The notes: a model not told the origin generated them from the sequence alone. Shown: positions 24,695 through 33,891, numbered from the stretch's first letter. The stretch is DNA of 64,000 nucleotides from Pseudothioglobus sp905182815 (GCF_048087625.1 NZ_CP159805.1:1679938-1743937), one strand, 5' to 3'. Made by a program: numbers and translations.

Positions 24695-26043
24695 GCTCAA
24701 TAAAAAAAGTTTTAATTGCTAACCGGGGTGAAATTGCACTTCGAATTCTTAGGGCTTGCAAAGAACTTGGAATCCAAACTGTAGCAGTATATTCAACAGC
24801 AGATAAAGACTTAAAGCACGTTCGTTTAGCTGATGAAGCCGTTTGTATTGGGCCACATCCATCTATCAAAAGCTATTTAAATATTCCAGCTATTATAAGT
24901 GCGGCTGAGGTCACACACTCTGATGCAATACATCCAGGATATGGATTTCTTTCTGAAAGCGCCGATTTTGCCGATCAAGTTGAGCAAAGTGGCTTTATCT
25001 TTATTGGTCCACACGCAGAAAATATAAGGGTTATGGGGGACAAGGTAGCTGCCATTGAGGCAATGCAAAGCTCTGGCGTACCTTGTGTTCCAGGATCAAA
25101 TGGAGCATTAGATGACAACGAACAAAGAAGCATTAAAATTGCCAGAGAAATTGGCTTACCAATAATTATTAAAGCTTCTGGTGGTGGTGGTGGCCGAGGA
25201 ATGCGAGTTGTTGACTCTGAAGATGACTTAGCTGACTCAATAAGGCTCACTCAATCTGAGGCGTTAAGCTTTTTTGGTAATGGTGAAGTTTATATGGAAA
25301 AATTCTTAACGACCCCTCGCCATGTTGAGATTCAAATTCTAGCGGACCAGCATGGAAACGCAGTACATCTTGGTGAAAGAGACTGCTCAATGCAAAGGCG
25401 TCATCAAAAAGTTGTAGAAGAGGCTCCTGCACCAGGAATCTCTCCAAAATTACGAAATAAAATTGGCAATATTTGTGCTGAAGCTTGTAAAAAAATTAAC
25501 TATCGTGGAGCTGGGACCTTTGAATTTCTTTTCGATAATGATGAGTTTTACTTTATTGAAATGAACACTAGAGTTCAGGTTGAGCATCCAGTAACTGAAA
25601 TGATCACTGGTGTTGATATTGTCCGTGAACAAATCTTAATTGCGGGTGGTGATAAGTTATCAATAACTCAAGATCAAGTTGAAATTAAAGGTCATGCTAT
25701 TGAATGTAGAATTAATGCTGAAGATCCTGAAACTTTTATGCCTTCACCAGGAAAAATTACACAGTACCATGCTGCTGGCGGTCTTGGAGTTAGAATAGAC
25801 TCTCACATTTATAATGGCTATAATGTCCCGCCATACTATGACTCTATGATTGGAAAAGTGATTACTTTTGGCGACAATCGAAATAATGCAATTATTAAGA
25901 TGCAAAATGCTCTTGATGAAATGGTTATTGATGGAATAAAAACAAATATTCCACTTCAAAGAAAAATTATGACCGATAAAGTGTTTAGGAAAGGTGGTAT
26001 GAATATTCACTATCTAGAAAAGATGCTTGGGGATGAAGAATAA
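24691..26043 (+). CDS. accC: Acetyl-CoA carboxylase biotin carboxylase subunit
   Basis: The 450-residue ATP-grasp enzyme that carboxylates biotin on AccB. N-terminal IANRGEIALRILRACKELG, the glycine-rich ATP loop GGGGRGMR (about 163-170), the catalytic block FYFIEMNTRVQVEHPVTE and the C-terminal DSMIGKVI segment are all present. Normal length. It overlaps accB by 4 bp and its stop overlaps argC by 1 bp. Confidence 0.98.
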   Translation: MSSIKKVLIANRGEIALRILRACKELGIQTVAVYSTADKDLKHVRLADEAVCIGPHPSIKSYLNIPAIISAAEVTHSDAIHPGYGFLSESADFADQVEQSGFIFIGPHAENIRVMGDKVAAIEAMQSSGVPCVPGSNGALDDNEQRSIKIAREIGLPIIIKASGGGGGRGMRVVDSEDDLADSIRLTQSEALSFFGNGEVYMEKFLTTPRHVEIQILADQHGNAVHLGERDCSMQRRHQKVVEEAPAPGISPKLRNKIGNICAEACKKINYRGAGTFEFLFDNDEFYFIEMNTRVQVEHPVTEMITGVDIVREQILIAGGDKLSITQDQVEIKGHAIECRINAEDPETFMPSPGKITQYHAAGGLGVRIDSHIYNGYNVPPYYDSMIGKVITFGDNRNNAIIKMQNALDEMVIDGIKTNIPLQRKIMTDKVFRKGGMNIHYLEKMLGDEE

Positions 26044-27077
26044 TGAAAATTAAAGTTGGAATAATTGGTGGTTCAGGATATACCGGTATTGAACTATTGC
26101 GTATCATCCATCAACATCCACTTGCAGAAGTTACCTCGATTACATCAAGGGCTCTTCAAGGTAAAAAAATATCAGACGTTTTCCCCAACATGCATGGTCT
26201 CTCAGAGTTGGTATATTCACTTCCCGATGATAAAGCTTTATTTGAATGTGATATTGTTTTCTTTGCAACGCCTCATGGGGTTGCCATGGATAATGCTGAA
26301 TCTTTTCTTGAAAAAGGCGTCAAAGTTGTTGATTTGGGTGCTGACTTTAGGATTAATGATGCTGACTTATGGTCAGATTGGTACAAAATGGAACACTCAC
26401 AGCCTTCACTTCTTGAGGAGGCAGTATATGGTCAGCCTGAAATTAGACGAGATGCTATAAAAAATGCACGACTAGTTGCAAATCCTGGATGTTACCCAAC
26501 AGCCGTTCTTCTGGCCTTAAAGCCTCTTCTTGAGAGTGGCTTAATTGATATCTCAAACATAATTGCAGACTGCAAATCTGGAGCTAGCGGAGCAGGAAGA
26601 ATTGCCAACCAAGCAACTCTTCTTTGTGAGATAACTGAAAGCTTTAAGCCATATGCAGTAGGTGGCCACAGACACTTTCCTGAAATAAAGCAAGAGCTAG
26701 AACTTATTGCTGGGAAACCAATTGGATTAACTTTTGTTCCCCACTTGCTTCCTATGATTCGAGGCATTGAGGCTACGATTTATGTTGACCTTGTTGATTC
26801 ATCTGTCAATGTTAGGCCTTATTTCGAAAATGCCTACAAAAACGAAGAATTTGTTAAAATACTCCCTGAAGGTACTTATCCTGAAACGCGTTCAGTTAAA
26901 TCATCGAACTATTGCCAGATTTCAATTCAGTATATTGAACACAGCAATAAACTAGTAATTATGTCGGTTATTGACAACTTAGTTAAGGGTGCTGCGGGAC
27001 AAGCAATCCAAAATATGAACTTAATGTTTGGGCTTGCAGAAAAGGAAGGCCTTACACAGATTGGTTTACTACCTTAA
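26043..27077 (+). CDS. argC: N-acetyl-gamma-glutamyl-phosphate reductase
   Basis: 344 residues. The NADP-binding IIGGSGYTGIELLRI sits at the N terminus, the catalytic Cys150 in NPGCYPTAV, and a conserved His in GGHRHFPEI. It catalyses the third step of arginine synthesis, reducing N-acetyl-glutamyl phosphate to the semialdehyde. Length is typical of the bacterial type. It begins inside the accC stop (TAATG), an unusual partner for accC that has the look of streamlined operon packing. Confidence 0.96.
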   Translation: MKIKVGIIGGSGYTGIELLRIIHQHPLAEVTSITSRALQGKKISDVFPNMHGLSELVYSLPDDKALFECDIVFFATPHGVAMDNAESFLEKGVKVVDLGADFRINDADLWSDWYKMEHSQPSLLEEAVYGQPEIRRDAIKNARLVANPGCYPTAVLLALKPLLESGLIDISNIIADCKSGASGAGRIANQATLLCEITESFKPYAVGGHRHFPEIKQELELIAGKPIGLTFVPHLLPMIRGIEATIYVDLVDSSVNVRPYFENAYKNEEFVKILPEGTYPETRSVKSSNYCQISIQYIEHSNKLVIMSVIDNLVKGAAGQAIQNMNLMFGLAEKEGLTQIGLLP

Positions 27078-27111
27078 AAGTAGTCTATATATAATAATTT
27101 GGAGATGCCCT

Positions 27112-27465
27112 ATGGTTGCCGCTGAAATTCAAGATGAAGCTGATATAGTTTTTAGCGATAGTGCTGCAAGCAGGGTGGCGCAACTCATCAAGGAAGAAAA
27201 AAACCCAGCTTTAAGGCTTAGAGTTTATATTACTGGTGGAGGATGTTCAGGCTTCTCCTACGGCTTTGCTTTTGATGAAAACCTTAAAGAAGGTGATAGT
27301 GGTGTTAATAAGCAGGGCGTTGAGTTAGTTATCGACCCAATGAGTTATCAGTATCTAATGGGTTCAACAGTAGACTATCTTGAGGATCTCCAAGGAGCAA
27401 GATTTATTGTAAGTAACCCTAATGCCAAAACCACGTGTGGTTGTGGCTCTTCTTTTTCAATTTAA
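27112..27465 (+). CDS. erpA: Iron-sulfur cluster insertion protein ErpA
   Basis: A 117-residue A-type Fe-S carrier with the three conserved cysteines: one in TGGGCSGFSYGF and two in the C-terminal CGCGSSFSI. The start is the ATG at 27112, 11 bp after the GGAGA ribosome site at about 27101; an open frame reaching back to 27028 would overlap argC and lacks homology. The family resemblance is closer to ErpA than to IscA because of the DEADIVFSDSAASRV opening. It lies 34 bp after argC, whose adjacency to erpA is common in gammaproteobacteria. Confidence 0.93.
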   Translation: MVAAEIQDEADIVFSDSAASRVAQLIKEEKNPALRLRVYITGGGCSGFSYGFAFDENLKEGDSGVNKQGVELVIDPMSYQYLMGSTVDYLEDLQGARFIVSNPNAKTTCGCGSSFSI

Positions 27466-27475
27466 TAACAATATT

Positions 27476-28612
27476 ATGACCGAATATATTCCAGGCCTAG
27501 CAGGCGTTCCAGCAACTAAATCAGCAATTTCTTCAATCGATGGAGAAAAAGGAATACTCGCTTATAGAGGCTACTCCATTCAAGATCTCGTCGAGCACTC
27601 CTCATTTGAAGAAACTGCTTTGTTGTTAATGAATGGTGAATTGCCTTCACCTAAAGAGCTGTCAACCTTTAAAAATATTTTACAAAAAAGAAATGAAGTA
27701 AAACGAAAAATCCGCCATTTACTTTGGTCGCTTCCACCAACTGGCCACTCAATGGATGTGCTTCAAACTGCAATGGCTGCAATGGCTACTTTTTACCCAG
27801 ATGCTGGCGCATCAGAGCCAGACTCGGCCTATACGCAAAATGCGCTTATTAAAATAATCTCAAACATGAGCACTCTGGTCGCAATGTGGACTCGCATTAG
27901 TAGAGGATATGATCCAATTCCTCCAAGCAACAAGATGTCTTATGCTGAAAATTTTATGTACATGTGTTTTGGAGAGGAATCTGACCCAGAAATTGTTAAC
28001 CTTTTAGATGCCTCCTTAATTTTACATGCCGAGCATACAATCAACGCCTCCACTTTTTCTACCATGGTGACAGCATCTACTCTTGCTAATCCTTTTTCTT
28101 CAATTGCATCAGGAGTTGGAACACTTGCAGGACCTTTGCATGGCAACGCAAATGAAAATGTGCTTCTTATGCTTGATGAAATTGGTTCTGCAAAAAATGC
28201 CCGCCCTTGGATTGAAAATAGACTCAAAAACAAACAAGTTATCTGGGGAATGGGTCATCGTGAGTATAAAACCAAAGATCCTAGAGCCACAATTCTTGAA
28301 AAAATGATTAAAACTTATATTAAGAAAAATGGCCTCAACTTATCTAACCGATTCGAAACAGCGCTTGAAGTTGAAAGCATCTGTGAGGAGTTATTGTCTC
28401 AAAAAGGTGTCTATCCCAACGTTGACTTTTATTCTGGCATCCTTTACTCAGAAATATTTAGCTTTACCAAAGAACACTTTACTCCTATTTTTGCCATGGC
28501 TCGTTCAGCTGGATGGGTAGCTCATTGGCACGAGCAGGTTAGTCACAATAGAATCTTTAGGCCAACACAGATATATACTGGTGCTGACTTTAGGGACTAT
28601 CCCTCTAGTTAA
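27476..28612 (+). CDS. gltA: Citrate synthase
   Basis: 378 residues. It has the substrate-binding and catalytic blocks HAEHTINASTF, GPLHGNANENV, GMGHREYKTKDPRA and VDFYSGILY with the catalytic His/His/Asp. The start is ATG 27476, 10 bp after erpA; the frame extends further back but only into erpA. Its length matches the shorter citrate/2-methylcitrate synthase form rather than the 427-residue NADH-inhibited E. coli GltA. No prp genes are nearby, so citrate synthase is the better call. It is 2 bp from ubiE. Confidence 0.9.
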   Translation: MTEYIPGLAGVPATKSAISSIDGEKGILAYRGYSIQDLVEHSSFEETALLLMNGELPSPKELSTFKNILQKRNEVKRKIRHLLWSLPPTGHSMDVLQTAMAAMATFYPDAGASEPDSAYTQNALIKIISNMSTLVAMWTRISRGYDPIPPSNKMSYAENFMYMCFGEESDPEIVNLLDASLILHAEHTINASTFSTMVTASTLANPFSSIASGVGTLAGPLHGNANENVLLMLDEIGSAKNARPWIENRLKNKQVIWGMGHREYKTKDPRATILEKMIKTYIKKNGLNLSNRFETALEVESICEELLSQKGVYPNVDFYSGILYSEIFSFTKEHFTPIFAMARSAGWVAHWHEQVSHNRIFRPTQIYTGADFRDYPSS

Positions 28613-28614
28613 TA

Positions 28615-29355
28615 ATGGACAAGACTACACACTTTGGCTTTAAACAGGTCGACGTTGAAAAAAAACAAGGCCTAGTTAAGGGTGTATTTGACTCAGTTGC
28701 AGGCAAATATGACCTCATGAATGATGTCATGTCAATGGGGACCCACCGTCTGTGGAAAAACTACACAATCTCTAGTAGCAATGTATCAGAAGGAGATCAT
28801 GTTCTTGATATTGCTGGAGGAACAGGTGATCTGGCTATAAAATTTAGAAAAAAAGTTGGCGAATCTGGAAAGGTTATCTTATCTGACATCAATGGCTCAA
28901 TGCTGAATGAGGGCAGAAAAAATCTTTTGAATCATGGCATTATTGATGTGGACTTTGTTCAGGCCAATGCTGAATCTCTCCCATTTGAAGACAACACATT
29001 TGATTGTGTAAGTATTGCGTTTGGCTTAAGGAATGTAACAAATAAAGATGTTGCCCTTCAGCAAATGTATCGTATTTTAAAAAAAGGTGGCACATTACTG
29101 ATTTTGGAGTTTTCTAAAGTTGAAAATGAGATGCTTAAAAAAATATACGATTTATACTCTTTCAACGTTATACCAAAATTTGGTGAATTTTTTGCAAATG
29201 ATGAAGATAGTTATCAATACCTTGCGGAATCAATTCGCAAACATCCTGATCAAGAAACCTTGAAGTCTATGGCGCTTGATGCTGGGTTTGGTTTTTGTGA
29301 GTATCACAATCTTACGGGTGGCATAGTCGCACTTCATAAAGCAATCAAAACTTAA
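28615..29355 (+). CDS. ubiE: Ubiquinone/menaquinone C-methyltransferase UbiE
   Basis: A 246-residue SAM-dependent methyltransferase. Its family signature SVAGKYDLMNDVMSMGTHRLWK is near the N terminus, then the SAM-binding VLDIAGGTGDLA and the FGLRNV motif in the middle. It C-methylates the quinone ring during ubiquinone synthesis. First gene of the usual ubiE-ubiJ-ubiB operon; ubiJ follows by 5 bp. Confidence 0.97.
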   Translation: MDKTTHFGFKQVDVEKKQGLVKGVFDSVAGKYDLMNDVMSMGTHRLWKNYTISSSNVSEGDHVLDIAGGTGDLAIKFRKKVGESGKVILSDINGSMLNEGRKNLLNHGIIDVDFVQANAESLPFEDNTFDCVSIAFGLRNVTNKDVALQQMYRILKKGGTLLILEFSKVENEMLKKIYDLYSFNVIPKFGEFFANDEDSYQYLAESIRKHPDQETLKSMALDAGFGFCEYHNLTGGIVALHKAIKT

Positions 29356-29360
29356 TTACT

Positions 29361-29882
29361 ATGTTTCGCCTCGCTATTGAAAAAGCTCTTAACCACATGG
29401 TAAATGTTAATGACATTAACATAACGCGCCTCGATAATAGTCTAGTTAGCGTGTATGTTGATGATATTGATTTAAGGCTTTTTTTTCTGTGTCTAAATTC
29501 TCGCATTTTCGTCATAGAAAATAGTGAGCAAAAAAATACTAATGTTGATATCACTCTCAATAAAAAAGCCTTTTTAGCTTTATTTAAAGGTATATCTTTT
29601 GAAGATTTAATTGAAAGCGAAGATATTGAAATTAATGGAAGCATTAAAACAGCACAGCAGTTGGCTGACTTACTTGCATTATCCTCTATTGACATTGAAG
29701 AGCTTATTTCTCAATATACTGGGGACATTATTGCGCATCAGCTTGGACAAACATTAGATAGGATTAAAGGCTCGTCATCTCAGGAAAAGGATTCATTTGT
29801 TGAAAACTTAAAAAATGAATTTACCACTCTTTTGATTGCCCCTAGTCGGTCTAAATTTTTTAAAAAAGCGCGTTCTAGATGA
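29361..29882 (+). CDS. ubiJ: Ubiquinone biosynthesis accessory factor UbiJ
   Basis: A 173-residue SCP2-domain protein that binds quinone intermediates and helps form the soluble Ubi complex. The lipid-binding SCP2 domain covers the N-terminal 110 residues (DVDITLNKKAFLALFKG, DIEINGSIKTAQQLADLL), followed by a helical C-terminal tail. Divergent sequence, but position between ubiE and ubiB (4-bp overlap with the latter) is diagnostic. Confidence 0.9.
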   Translation: MFRLAIEKALNHMVNVNDINITRLDNSLVSVYVDDIDLRLFFLCLNSRIFVIENSEQKNTNVDITLNKKAFLALFKGISFEDLIESEDIEINGSIKTAQQLADLLALSSIDIEELISQYTGDIIAHQLGQTLDRIKGSSSQEKDSFVENLKNEFTTLLIAPSRSKFFKKARSR

Positions 29883-31483
29883 AAAGCTTTTTTCGCTTCC
29901 TTGGCATATCAAGGACTCTAATTCGGTATCGATTAGATCATCTTATATTATCTACTTCGCTCTTAAAAAGCCTCAAGCCACTAATTTATTTGACACCATG
30001 GCATTACTTTCCGAGCAAAAAATTTACTCGAGGTGAAAGAATTCGCCTTGCACTCGAAGAACTAGGCCCAATATTTATTAAATTTGGTCAAACGCTCTCA
30101 ACTCGAAGGGACCTTCTTCCAGAAGATATAGGCAATGAATTAGCAAAACTCCAAGATACATGCCCTCCCTTTCCTGCTAAAGAATCTAAGTTGATTATTG
30201 AAAAAGCCCTTGATGAAAGCGTCTCAACCCTATTTGCATCTTTTGATGATGAACCCTTAGCCTCGGCATCTATTGCACAGGTTCATAGTGCGATTACTCA
30301 TAATGAGGAAGAAATTATTATTAAGGTTGTTCGCCCAGGAATAGAAAAACAGATTAAAAAAGATATTCGCCTACTTTATGCATTTGCAGGCTTAGCTGAA
30401 AAGCATCCTGACGGCAAAAGACTGAGGCCAAGAGAAGCGGTTGCTGAATTTGAAACTATCATTTATAACGAACTTAATATGATGGTTGAAGCAGCTAATG
30501 CATCTCTACTTAGAAAGAACTTTAGTGACTCTAGCCTTCTTTATGTTCCAAAAGTACACTGGGATTATTGCCGCTCTAACATACTAGTAACTGAGCGCAT
30601 TTATGGAACTCCAGTAACTAATATTGAGGCCTTAAAGAGCACTGATACAAACCTTCGAACTCTTGCTGAAAATGGTGTGGTGATTTTCTTCACCCAAGTG
30701 TTTGATCATAATTTTTTCCATGCTGATATGCATCCAGGAAACATTTTTGTTGGTGAAAATGATCAATATATTGGTGTTGATTTTGGCATTATGGGTACCC
30801 TAACAGAGGCCGATCAATACTATCTTGCTCAAAACTTTTTAGCGTTTTTCAATCAGGATTATAAAAAAGTAGCTCAAGTCCATCTTGAGTCAGGGTGGAT
30901 ACCAGAAGGAACAAACGTCTTAGAGTTTGAAAACGCCATTCGAAGCGTTTGTGAACCGATATTCGAAAAACCTTTAAGTGAAATTTCTTTTGGTCAAGTT
31001 TTATTAAGCTTACTAAAAGAGGCTAAACGTTTTGATATGGAAGTTCAGCCTCAACTTCTATTACTCTATAAAACGTTACTAAACATTGAAGGGTTAGGTC
31101 GAACTCTATACCCTGAACTTGACCTTTGGGCAACTGCAAAGCCTTACCTTGAAAAGCTTGCCAAAGACAAATACAGCTTAAAAAACACTGTTAAAAAAAT
31201 CTCTGCTCAACTCCCTGAACTTATTTTAGAATTACCCGAAATCCCTATGTTGGTTATTAACGCTTTAAAACAAATTGAAAAAGGCTCGCTTAAACAAGAA
31301 AATTCAAAAAAACAAACAGAAGCGATTCTCTCTCAACTTCGAGAAAATTCTCTAAAGGAGCGTGCAACTATTATTGCAATATCGCTTCTTGCACTCACAG
31401 GGTTCCTTGTTACTCAATCAATCTGGACTTATGCAGCAGTAAGTGCATTTTCCAGCCTTATATTCTGGTTTAAATCTCGCTAA
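29879..31483 (+). CDS. ubiB: Ubiquinone biosynthesis regulatory protein kinase-like UbiB
   Basis: A 534-residue atypical kinase-like protein of the UbiB/ABC1 family. The family-specific KFGQTLSTRRDLLP (KxGQ motif) is at about residues 63-76, followed by ASIAQVHSA, IIIKVVRPG, the catalytic FFHADMHPGNIF and metal-binding YIGVDFGIMG. Two C-terminal membrane helices (about 490-530) anchor it. It is required for normal ubiquinone production. It overlaps ubiJ by 4 bp. Confidence 0.96.
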   Translation: MKSFFRFLGISRTLIRYRLDHLILSTSLLKSLKPLIYLTPWHYFPSKKFTRGERIRLALEELGPIFIKFGQTLSTRRDLLPEDIGNELAKLQDTCPPFPAKESKLIIEKALDESVSTLFASFDDEPLASASIAQVHSAITHNEEEIIIKVVRPGIEKQIKKDIRLLYAFAGLAEKHPDGKRLRPREAVAEFETIIYNELNMMVEAANASLLRKNFSDSSLLYVPKVHWDYCRSNILVTERIYGTPVTNIEALKSTDTNLRTLAENGVVIFFTQVFDHNFFHADMHPGNIFVGENDQYIGVDFGIMGTLTEADQYYLAQNFLAFFNQDYKKVAQVHLESGWIPEGTNVLEFENAIRSVCEPIFEKPLSEISFGQVLLSLLKEAKRFDMEVQPQLLLLYKTLLNIEGLGRTLYPELDLWATAKPYLEKLAKDKYSLKNTVKKISAQLPELILELPEIPMLVINALKQIEKGSLKQENSKKQTEAILSQLRENSLKERATIIAISLLALTGFLVTQSIWTYAAVSAFSSLIFWFKSR

Positions 31484-31498
31484 AGAAACTCAACAAGA

Positions 31499-31520
31499 CG
31501 TAAAAATTGGAAGTTTTACG
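31499..31520. terminator. Weak stem-loop between convergent ubiB and a small gene
   Basis: CGTAAAA (31499-31505) and TTTTACG (31514-31520) form a 7-bp inverted repeat in the 40-bp gap after ubiB, which could end transcription from both sides. It is A/U-rich and has no strong U tract, so the call is tentative. Confidence 0.35.
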
Positions 31521-31523
31521 GGT

Positions 31524-31919
31524 TTAGTCATCTAGTAAAAAAGTTGGCATCTTGTAGTACATATCAACTGAGTTATCTATTATTTTTACTTTTTTTTCAG
31601 GGCCTTGTTCCCAACATTTAACTGATGTAATCATTGCGTTTTGAGATAAAACCAAAACCTTACTAAGCGGAGGAGTGGCTATGCCGTCTGAAGCCTTTAT
31701 TGGCTTATCATTTTTATCATAAATGGCACACTTAATACTTGTAACTTCATTAGTACTGATGAAAATTGAAGTGCTATCAGCTAGCTCTTTTCTCTCAAAA
31801 GAAAAGCTCTCAACTATAATTCCATCGGGATCTCCATCAATTGTAGCCATTTTATTAATTTCATCAGCAGAAATTGAATGGGACGTTAAAAAAAGTACAA
31901 TTAGGAATAATTTTGTCAT
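31524..31919 (-). CDS. Hypothetical secreted protein
   Basis: 131 residues with a clear N-terminal signal peptide (LFLIVLFLTSHSISA, cleavage near residue 18), so it is probably periplasmic. The body is beta-strand-rich, with two cysteines (in SIKCAIYD and SVKCWEQ) that could form a disulfide. No family recognised. It is convergent with ubiB and co-directional with the MORN-type gene upstream, from which it is separated by 76 bp. Confidence 0.55.
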   Translation of the reverse strand: MTKLFLIVLFLTSHSISADEINKMATIDGDPDGIIVESFSFERKELADSTSIFISTNEVTSIKCAIYDKNDKPIKASDGIATPPLSKVLVLSQNAMITSVKCWEQGPEKKVKIIDNSVDMYYKMPTFLLDD

Positions 31920-31995
31920 AATAAGTGAGTCTAAGTCTTAGGAAAAAAGTTAAACATTGATTAGGAGCCTTTATACTAAGACTATATTAAGCTGA

Positions 31996-32385
31996 TCAGC
32001 CGTTAGTATTTCCTGATATCTCTCCATTTTCCAAAATGTACTCTGCCGCTCTTACACCATCTTCATAGAAAATAGATTTACCATTAAGAATACCATTTTT
32101 ATATTCTTGCTCGGACTCTAAAAGACCATCTTCATTCCAAGCAGTTAGAACTCCTTCAAGTTTATTATCTTCATAAAAACCTGCTGAAGCTTTTTTCCCA
32201 TTCTCATACCAATAAGTCAGCGTTCCTGCAAGCTCATTATTTTCATAGAATCCCTCTGAAGCTTTTTTGCCACTTTCATACCAGTAAGTTTCCCTTCCAT
32301 ATTTAATGCCATCTTTATAAGTTGTCTCTAGCCTCATGCCATTATCTAAATTCTCAGTATGTAGTCCATTTGTATTTTTATTCAT
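31996..32385 (-). CDS. MORN-2 repeat (YwqK-like) protein
   Basis: A 129-residue soluble protein built from about five degenerate repeats of 22-24 residues, of the form YWYExGKKASxGFYENNELAG. This is the MORN_2/toxin-immunity-like repeat found in YwqK-type proteins. YwqK is named as an antitoxin in some annotations, but no toxin partner is encoded beside it here, so function is open. The two central repeats are very similar to each other, suggesting internal duplication. It is divergent from rplY. Confidence 0.7.
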   Translation of the reverse strand: MNKNTNGLHTENLDNGMRLETTYKDGIKYGRETYWYESGKKASEGFYENNELAGTLTYWYENGKKASAGFYEDNKLEGVLTAWNEDGLLESEQEYKNGILNGKSIFYEDGVRAAEYILENGEISGNTNG

Positions 32386-32476
32386 AGTAAGATTATATTT
32401 GATTTTGCCTTAAAGTCCAAATTTCGTTTGATGCCTTAGTGCACCCCAATGATGACTATAGCAAAAGAAATTCGGG

Positions 32477-32541
32477 TAAAATAATGCTCCAGCCTATCTG
32501 GTCGCAAGACGGGCAATATTGGTTACACCACTAAACGTGGT
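32477..32541 (+). promoter_or_regulatory. rplY promoter -10 and structured 5' leader
   Basis: A -10 element TAAAAT (32477-32482) predicts a start at about 32489. From there the leader can fold: CCA and GCC (32489-32494) pair with GGC and TGG (32512-32514, 32520-32522), enclosing GTC-GCAA-GAC, a GNRA tetraloop hairpin. A second stem, ACCAC/GTGGT (32527-32541), is followed by a T-run, like an attenuator. E. coli L25 is known to repress its own mRNA through a 5S-like leader; the same idea is plausible here but not shown. Confidence 0.5.
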
Positions 32542-32566
32542 TTTTTTATTTATTGGAGAACTCAAA

Positions 32567-33259
32567 ATGAGTATTACTGTAAACGCATTAGAGCGTAAAG
32601 ATCAAGGGAAAGGTGCGAGCCGCCGCTTGAGAAAAGAAGAAAGAGTACCAGGTATCGTTTATGGCGGAACTAAAGCGCCACAGATGGTAACACTAAACAT
32701 TCATGAAATCACCCACTTACTAGAAAATGAAAATACATTCACTTCTGTATTAGATTTGATGGTTGATAAATCAAAAGAATCTGTTGTTTTAAAAGACATT
32801 CAGCGTCATCCTGCAAAAAATACTGTTCAACATATGGATTTTTTACGAGTAGACGCAAAACACGCTCTTGTTACAATGACTCCATTACACTTTATTGGAA
32901 TGGATGAAAATGAGGCATTAAGGCTAGGAAATATGCTGAATCAATTCGTTGTTTCGGTTGAAATCTCATGCTTACCGCAAGACCTTCCAAATGGTATTGA
33001 TGTAGATGTTACCAATCTAGAGATTGGTGATCATCTAACACTAACTAATCTTGTCTTGCCTAAAGGCGTTGTAATTACTTCACTTCAGCATGAAGATGTT
33101 GAGGCGCATGATCAAACTGTATGTTCTGTCACGGAACCTAAAGTTATCGTAGAGGAAGAGGAAGAAATAATAGAATCTACTGATTCTGAAACAGAAGGCG
33201 AAGAGGGTGAATCTAATGAGGGCTCTGAAGGTTCAAAAGATGGTGACGAAAAAGAATAA
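32567..33259 (+). CDS. rplY: 50S ribosomal protein L25 (long CTC/TL5 type)
   Basis: A 230-residue 5S-rRNA-binding ribosomal protein. The N-terminal L25 domain has GKGASRRLRKEERVPGIVYGG, followed by the TL5 beta domain (LPNGIDVDVTNLEIGDHLTL) and a Glu/Ser/Gly-rich acidic tail of about 40 residues. The start is ATG 32567, 8 bp after a TGGAGAA ribosome site; an upstream in-frame ATG at 32519 lies inside the leader and is rejected. First gene of rplY-pth-ychF-gpmI-rpe. Confidence 0.95.
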   Translation: MSITVNALERKDQGKGASRRLRKEERVPGIVYGGTKAPQMVTLNIHEITHLLENENTFTSVLDLMVDKSKESVVLKDIQRHPAKNTVQHMDFLRVDAKHALVTMTPLHFIGMDENEALRLGNMLNQFVVSVEISCLPQDLPNGIDVDVTNLEIGDHLTLTNLVLPKGVVITSLQHEDVEAHDQTVCSVTEPKVIVEEEEEIIESTDSETEGEEGESNEGSEGSKDGDEKE

Positions 33260-33309
33260 AACGTTGCCAGCCCTTATTGGCTCAATAAATACTTAAACGA
33301 AGCGTTGTA

Positions 33310-33879
33310 ATGATTAAATTAATTGTTGGACTGGGGAACCCGGGAAAAGAATATCAAGGACATCGTCACAACGCCGGCTTTTGGTTTGTTGATTCATTAG
33401 CTAGCGTTTTAGGCTCCAAATTTAATGGTCAGTCTAAGTTTCTAGGAGAAACTTCAACCATTAGCTTTGGCTCTAAAAAAGTTCACCTTCTCAAGCCTCA
33501 GACCTTTATGAATAATTCTGGCGGCTCTATCAAAAGCTTATTGAGTTATTACAACATCAAACCTGAAGAGACTCTTGTAATTCATGATGAGTTAGATTTG
33601 CCTGTTGGCTTAATCAAGCTAAAACTAGGTGGTGGACATGGTGGTCATAACGGCTTAAGAGACGCAATTAAAGCACTTGATACGAATAATTTTTATCGTC
33701 TAAGAATGGGAATAGGCCATCCAGGAACAAAAAATGATGTTGTAGATTTTGTTTTAAGCTCCCCAACTAGCTCTGAATTAAAACTAATTGAACAAGGAAT
33801 GATAGAAGCATCAGGCGTTATTGAAATGCTAGTTGATGGAGATTTTGAAGCCGCTATGAAGGCCCTTCATTCCTTATAA
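33310..33879 (+). CDS. pth: Peptidyl-tRNA hydrolase
   Basis: A 189-residue enzyme that frees tRNA from prematurely released peptidyl-tRNA. It begins LIVGLGNPGKEY, has the catalytic His20 in HRHNAGFWFVD, the LLKPQTFMNNSGG block and the GGGHGGHNGLRD loop. Normal length. It follows rplY by 50 bp and precedes ychF by 12 bp, a very common order. Confidence 0.97.
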   Translation: MIKLIVGLGNPGKEYQGHRHNAGFWFVDSLASVLGSKFNGQSKFLGETSTISFGSKKVHLLKPQTFMNNSGGSIKSLLSYYNIKPEETLVIHDELDLPVGLIKLKLGGGHGGHNGLRDAIKALDTNNFYRLRMGIGHPGTKNDVVDFVLSSPTSSELKLIEQGMIEASGVIEMLVDGDFEAAMKALHSL

Positions 33880-33891
33880 TGGAGCAAAAAT

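Noticed and set aside
27028..27111. Upstream extension of erpA
   Set aside because: It overlaps argC and lacks family similarity; the ATG at 27112 has a ribosome site and gives the normal ErpA length.
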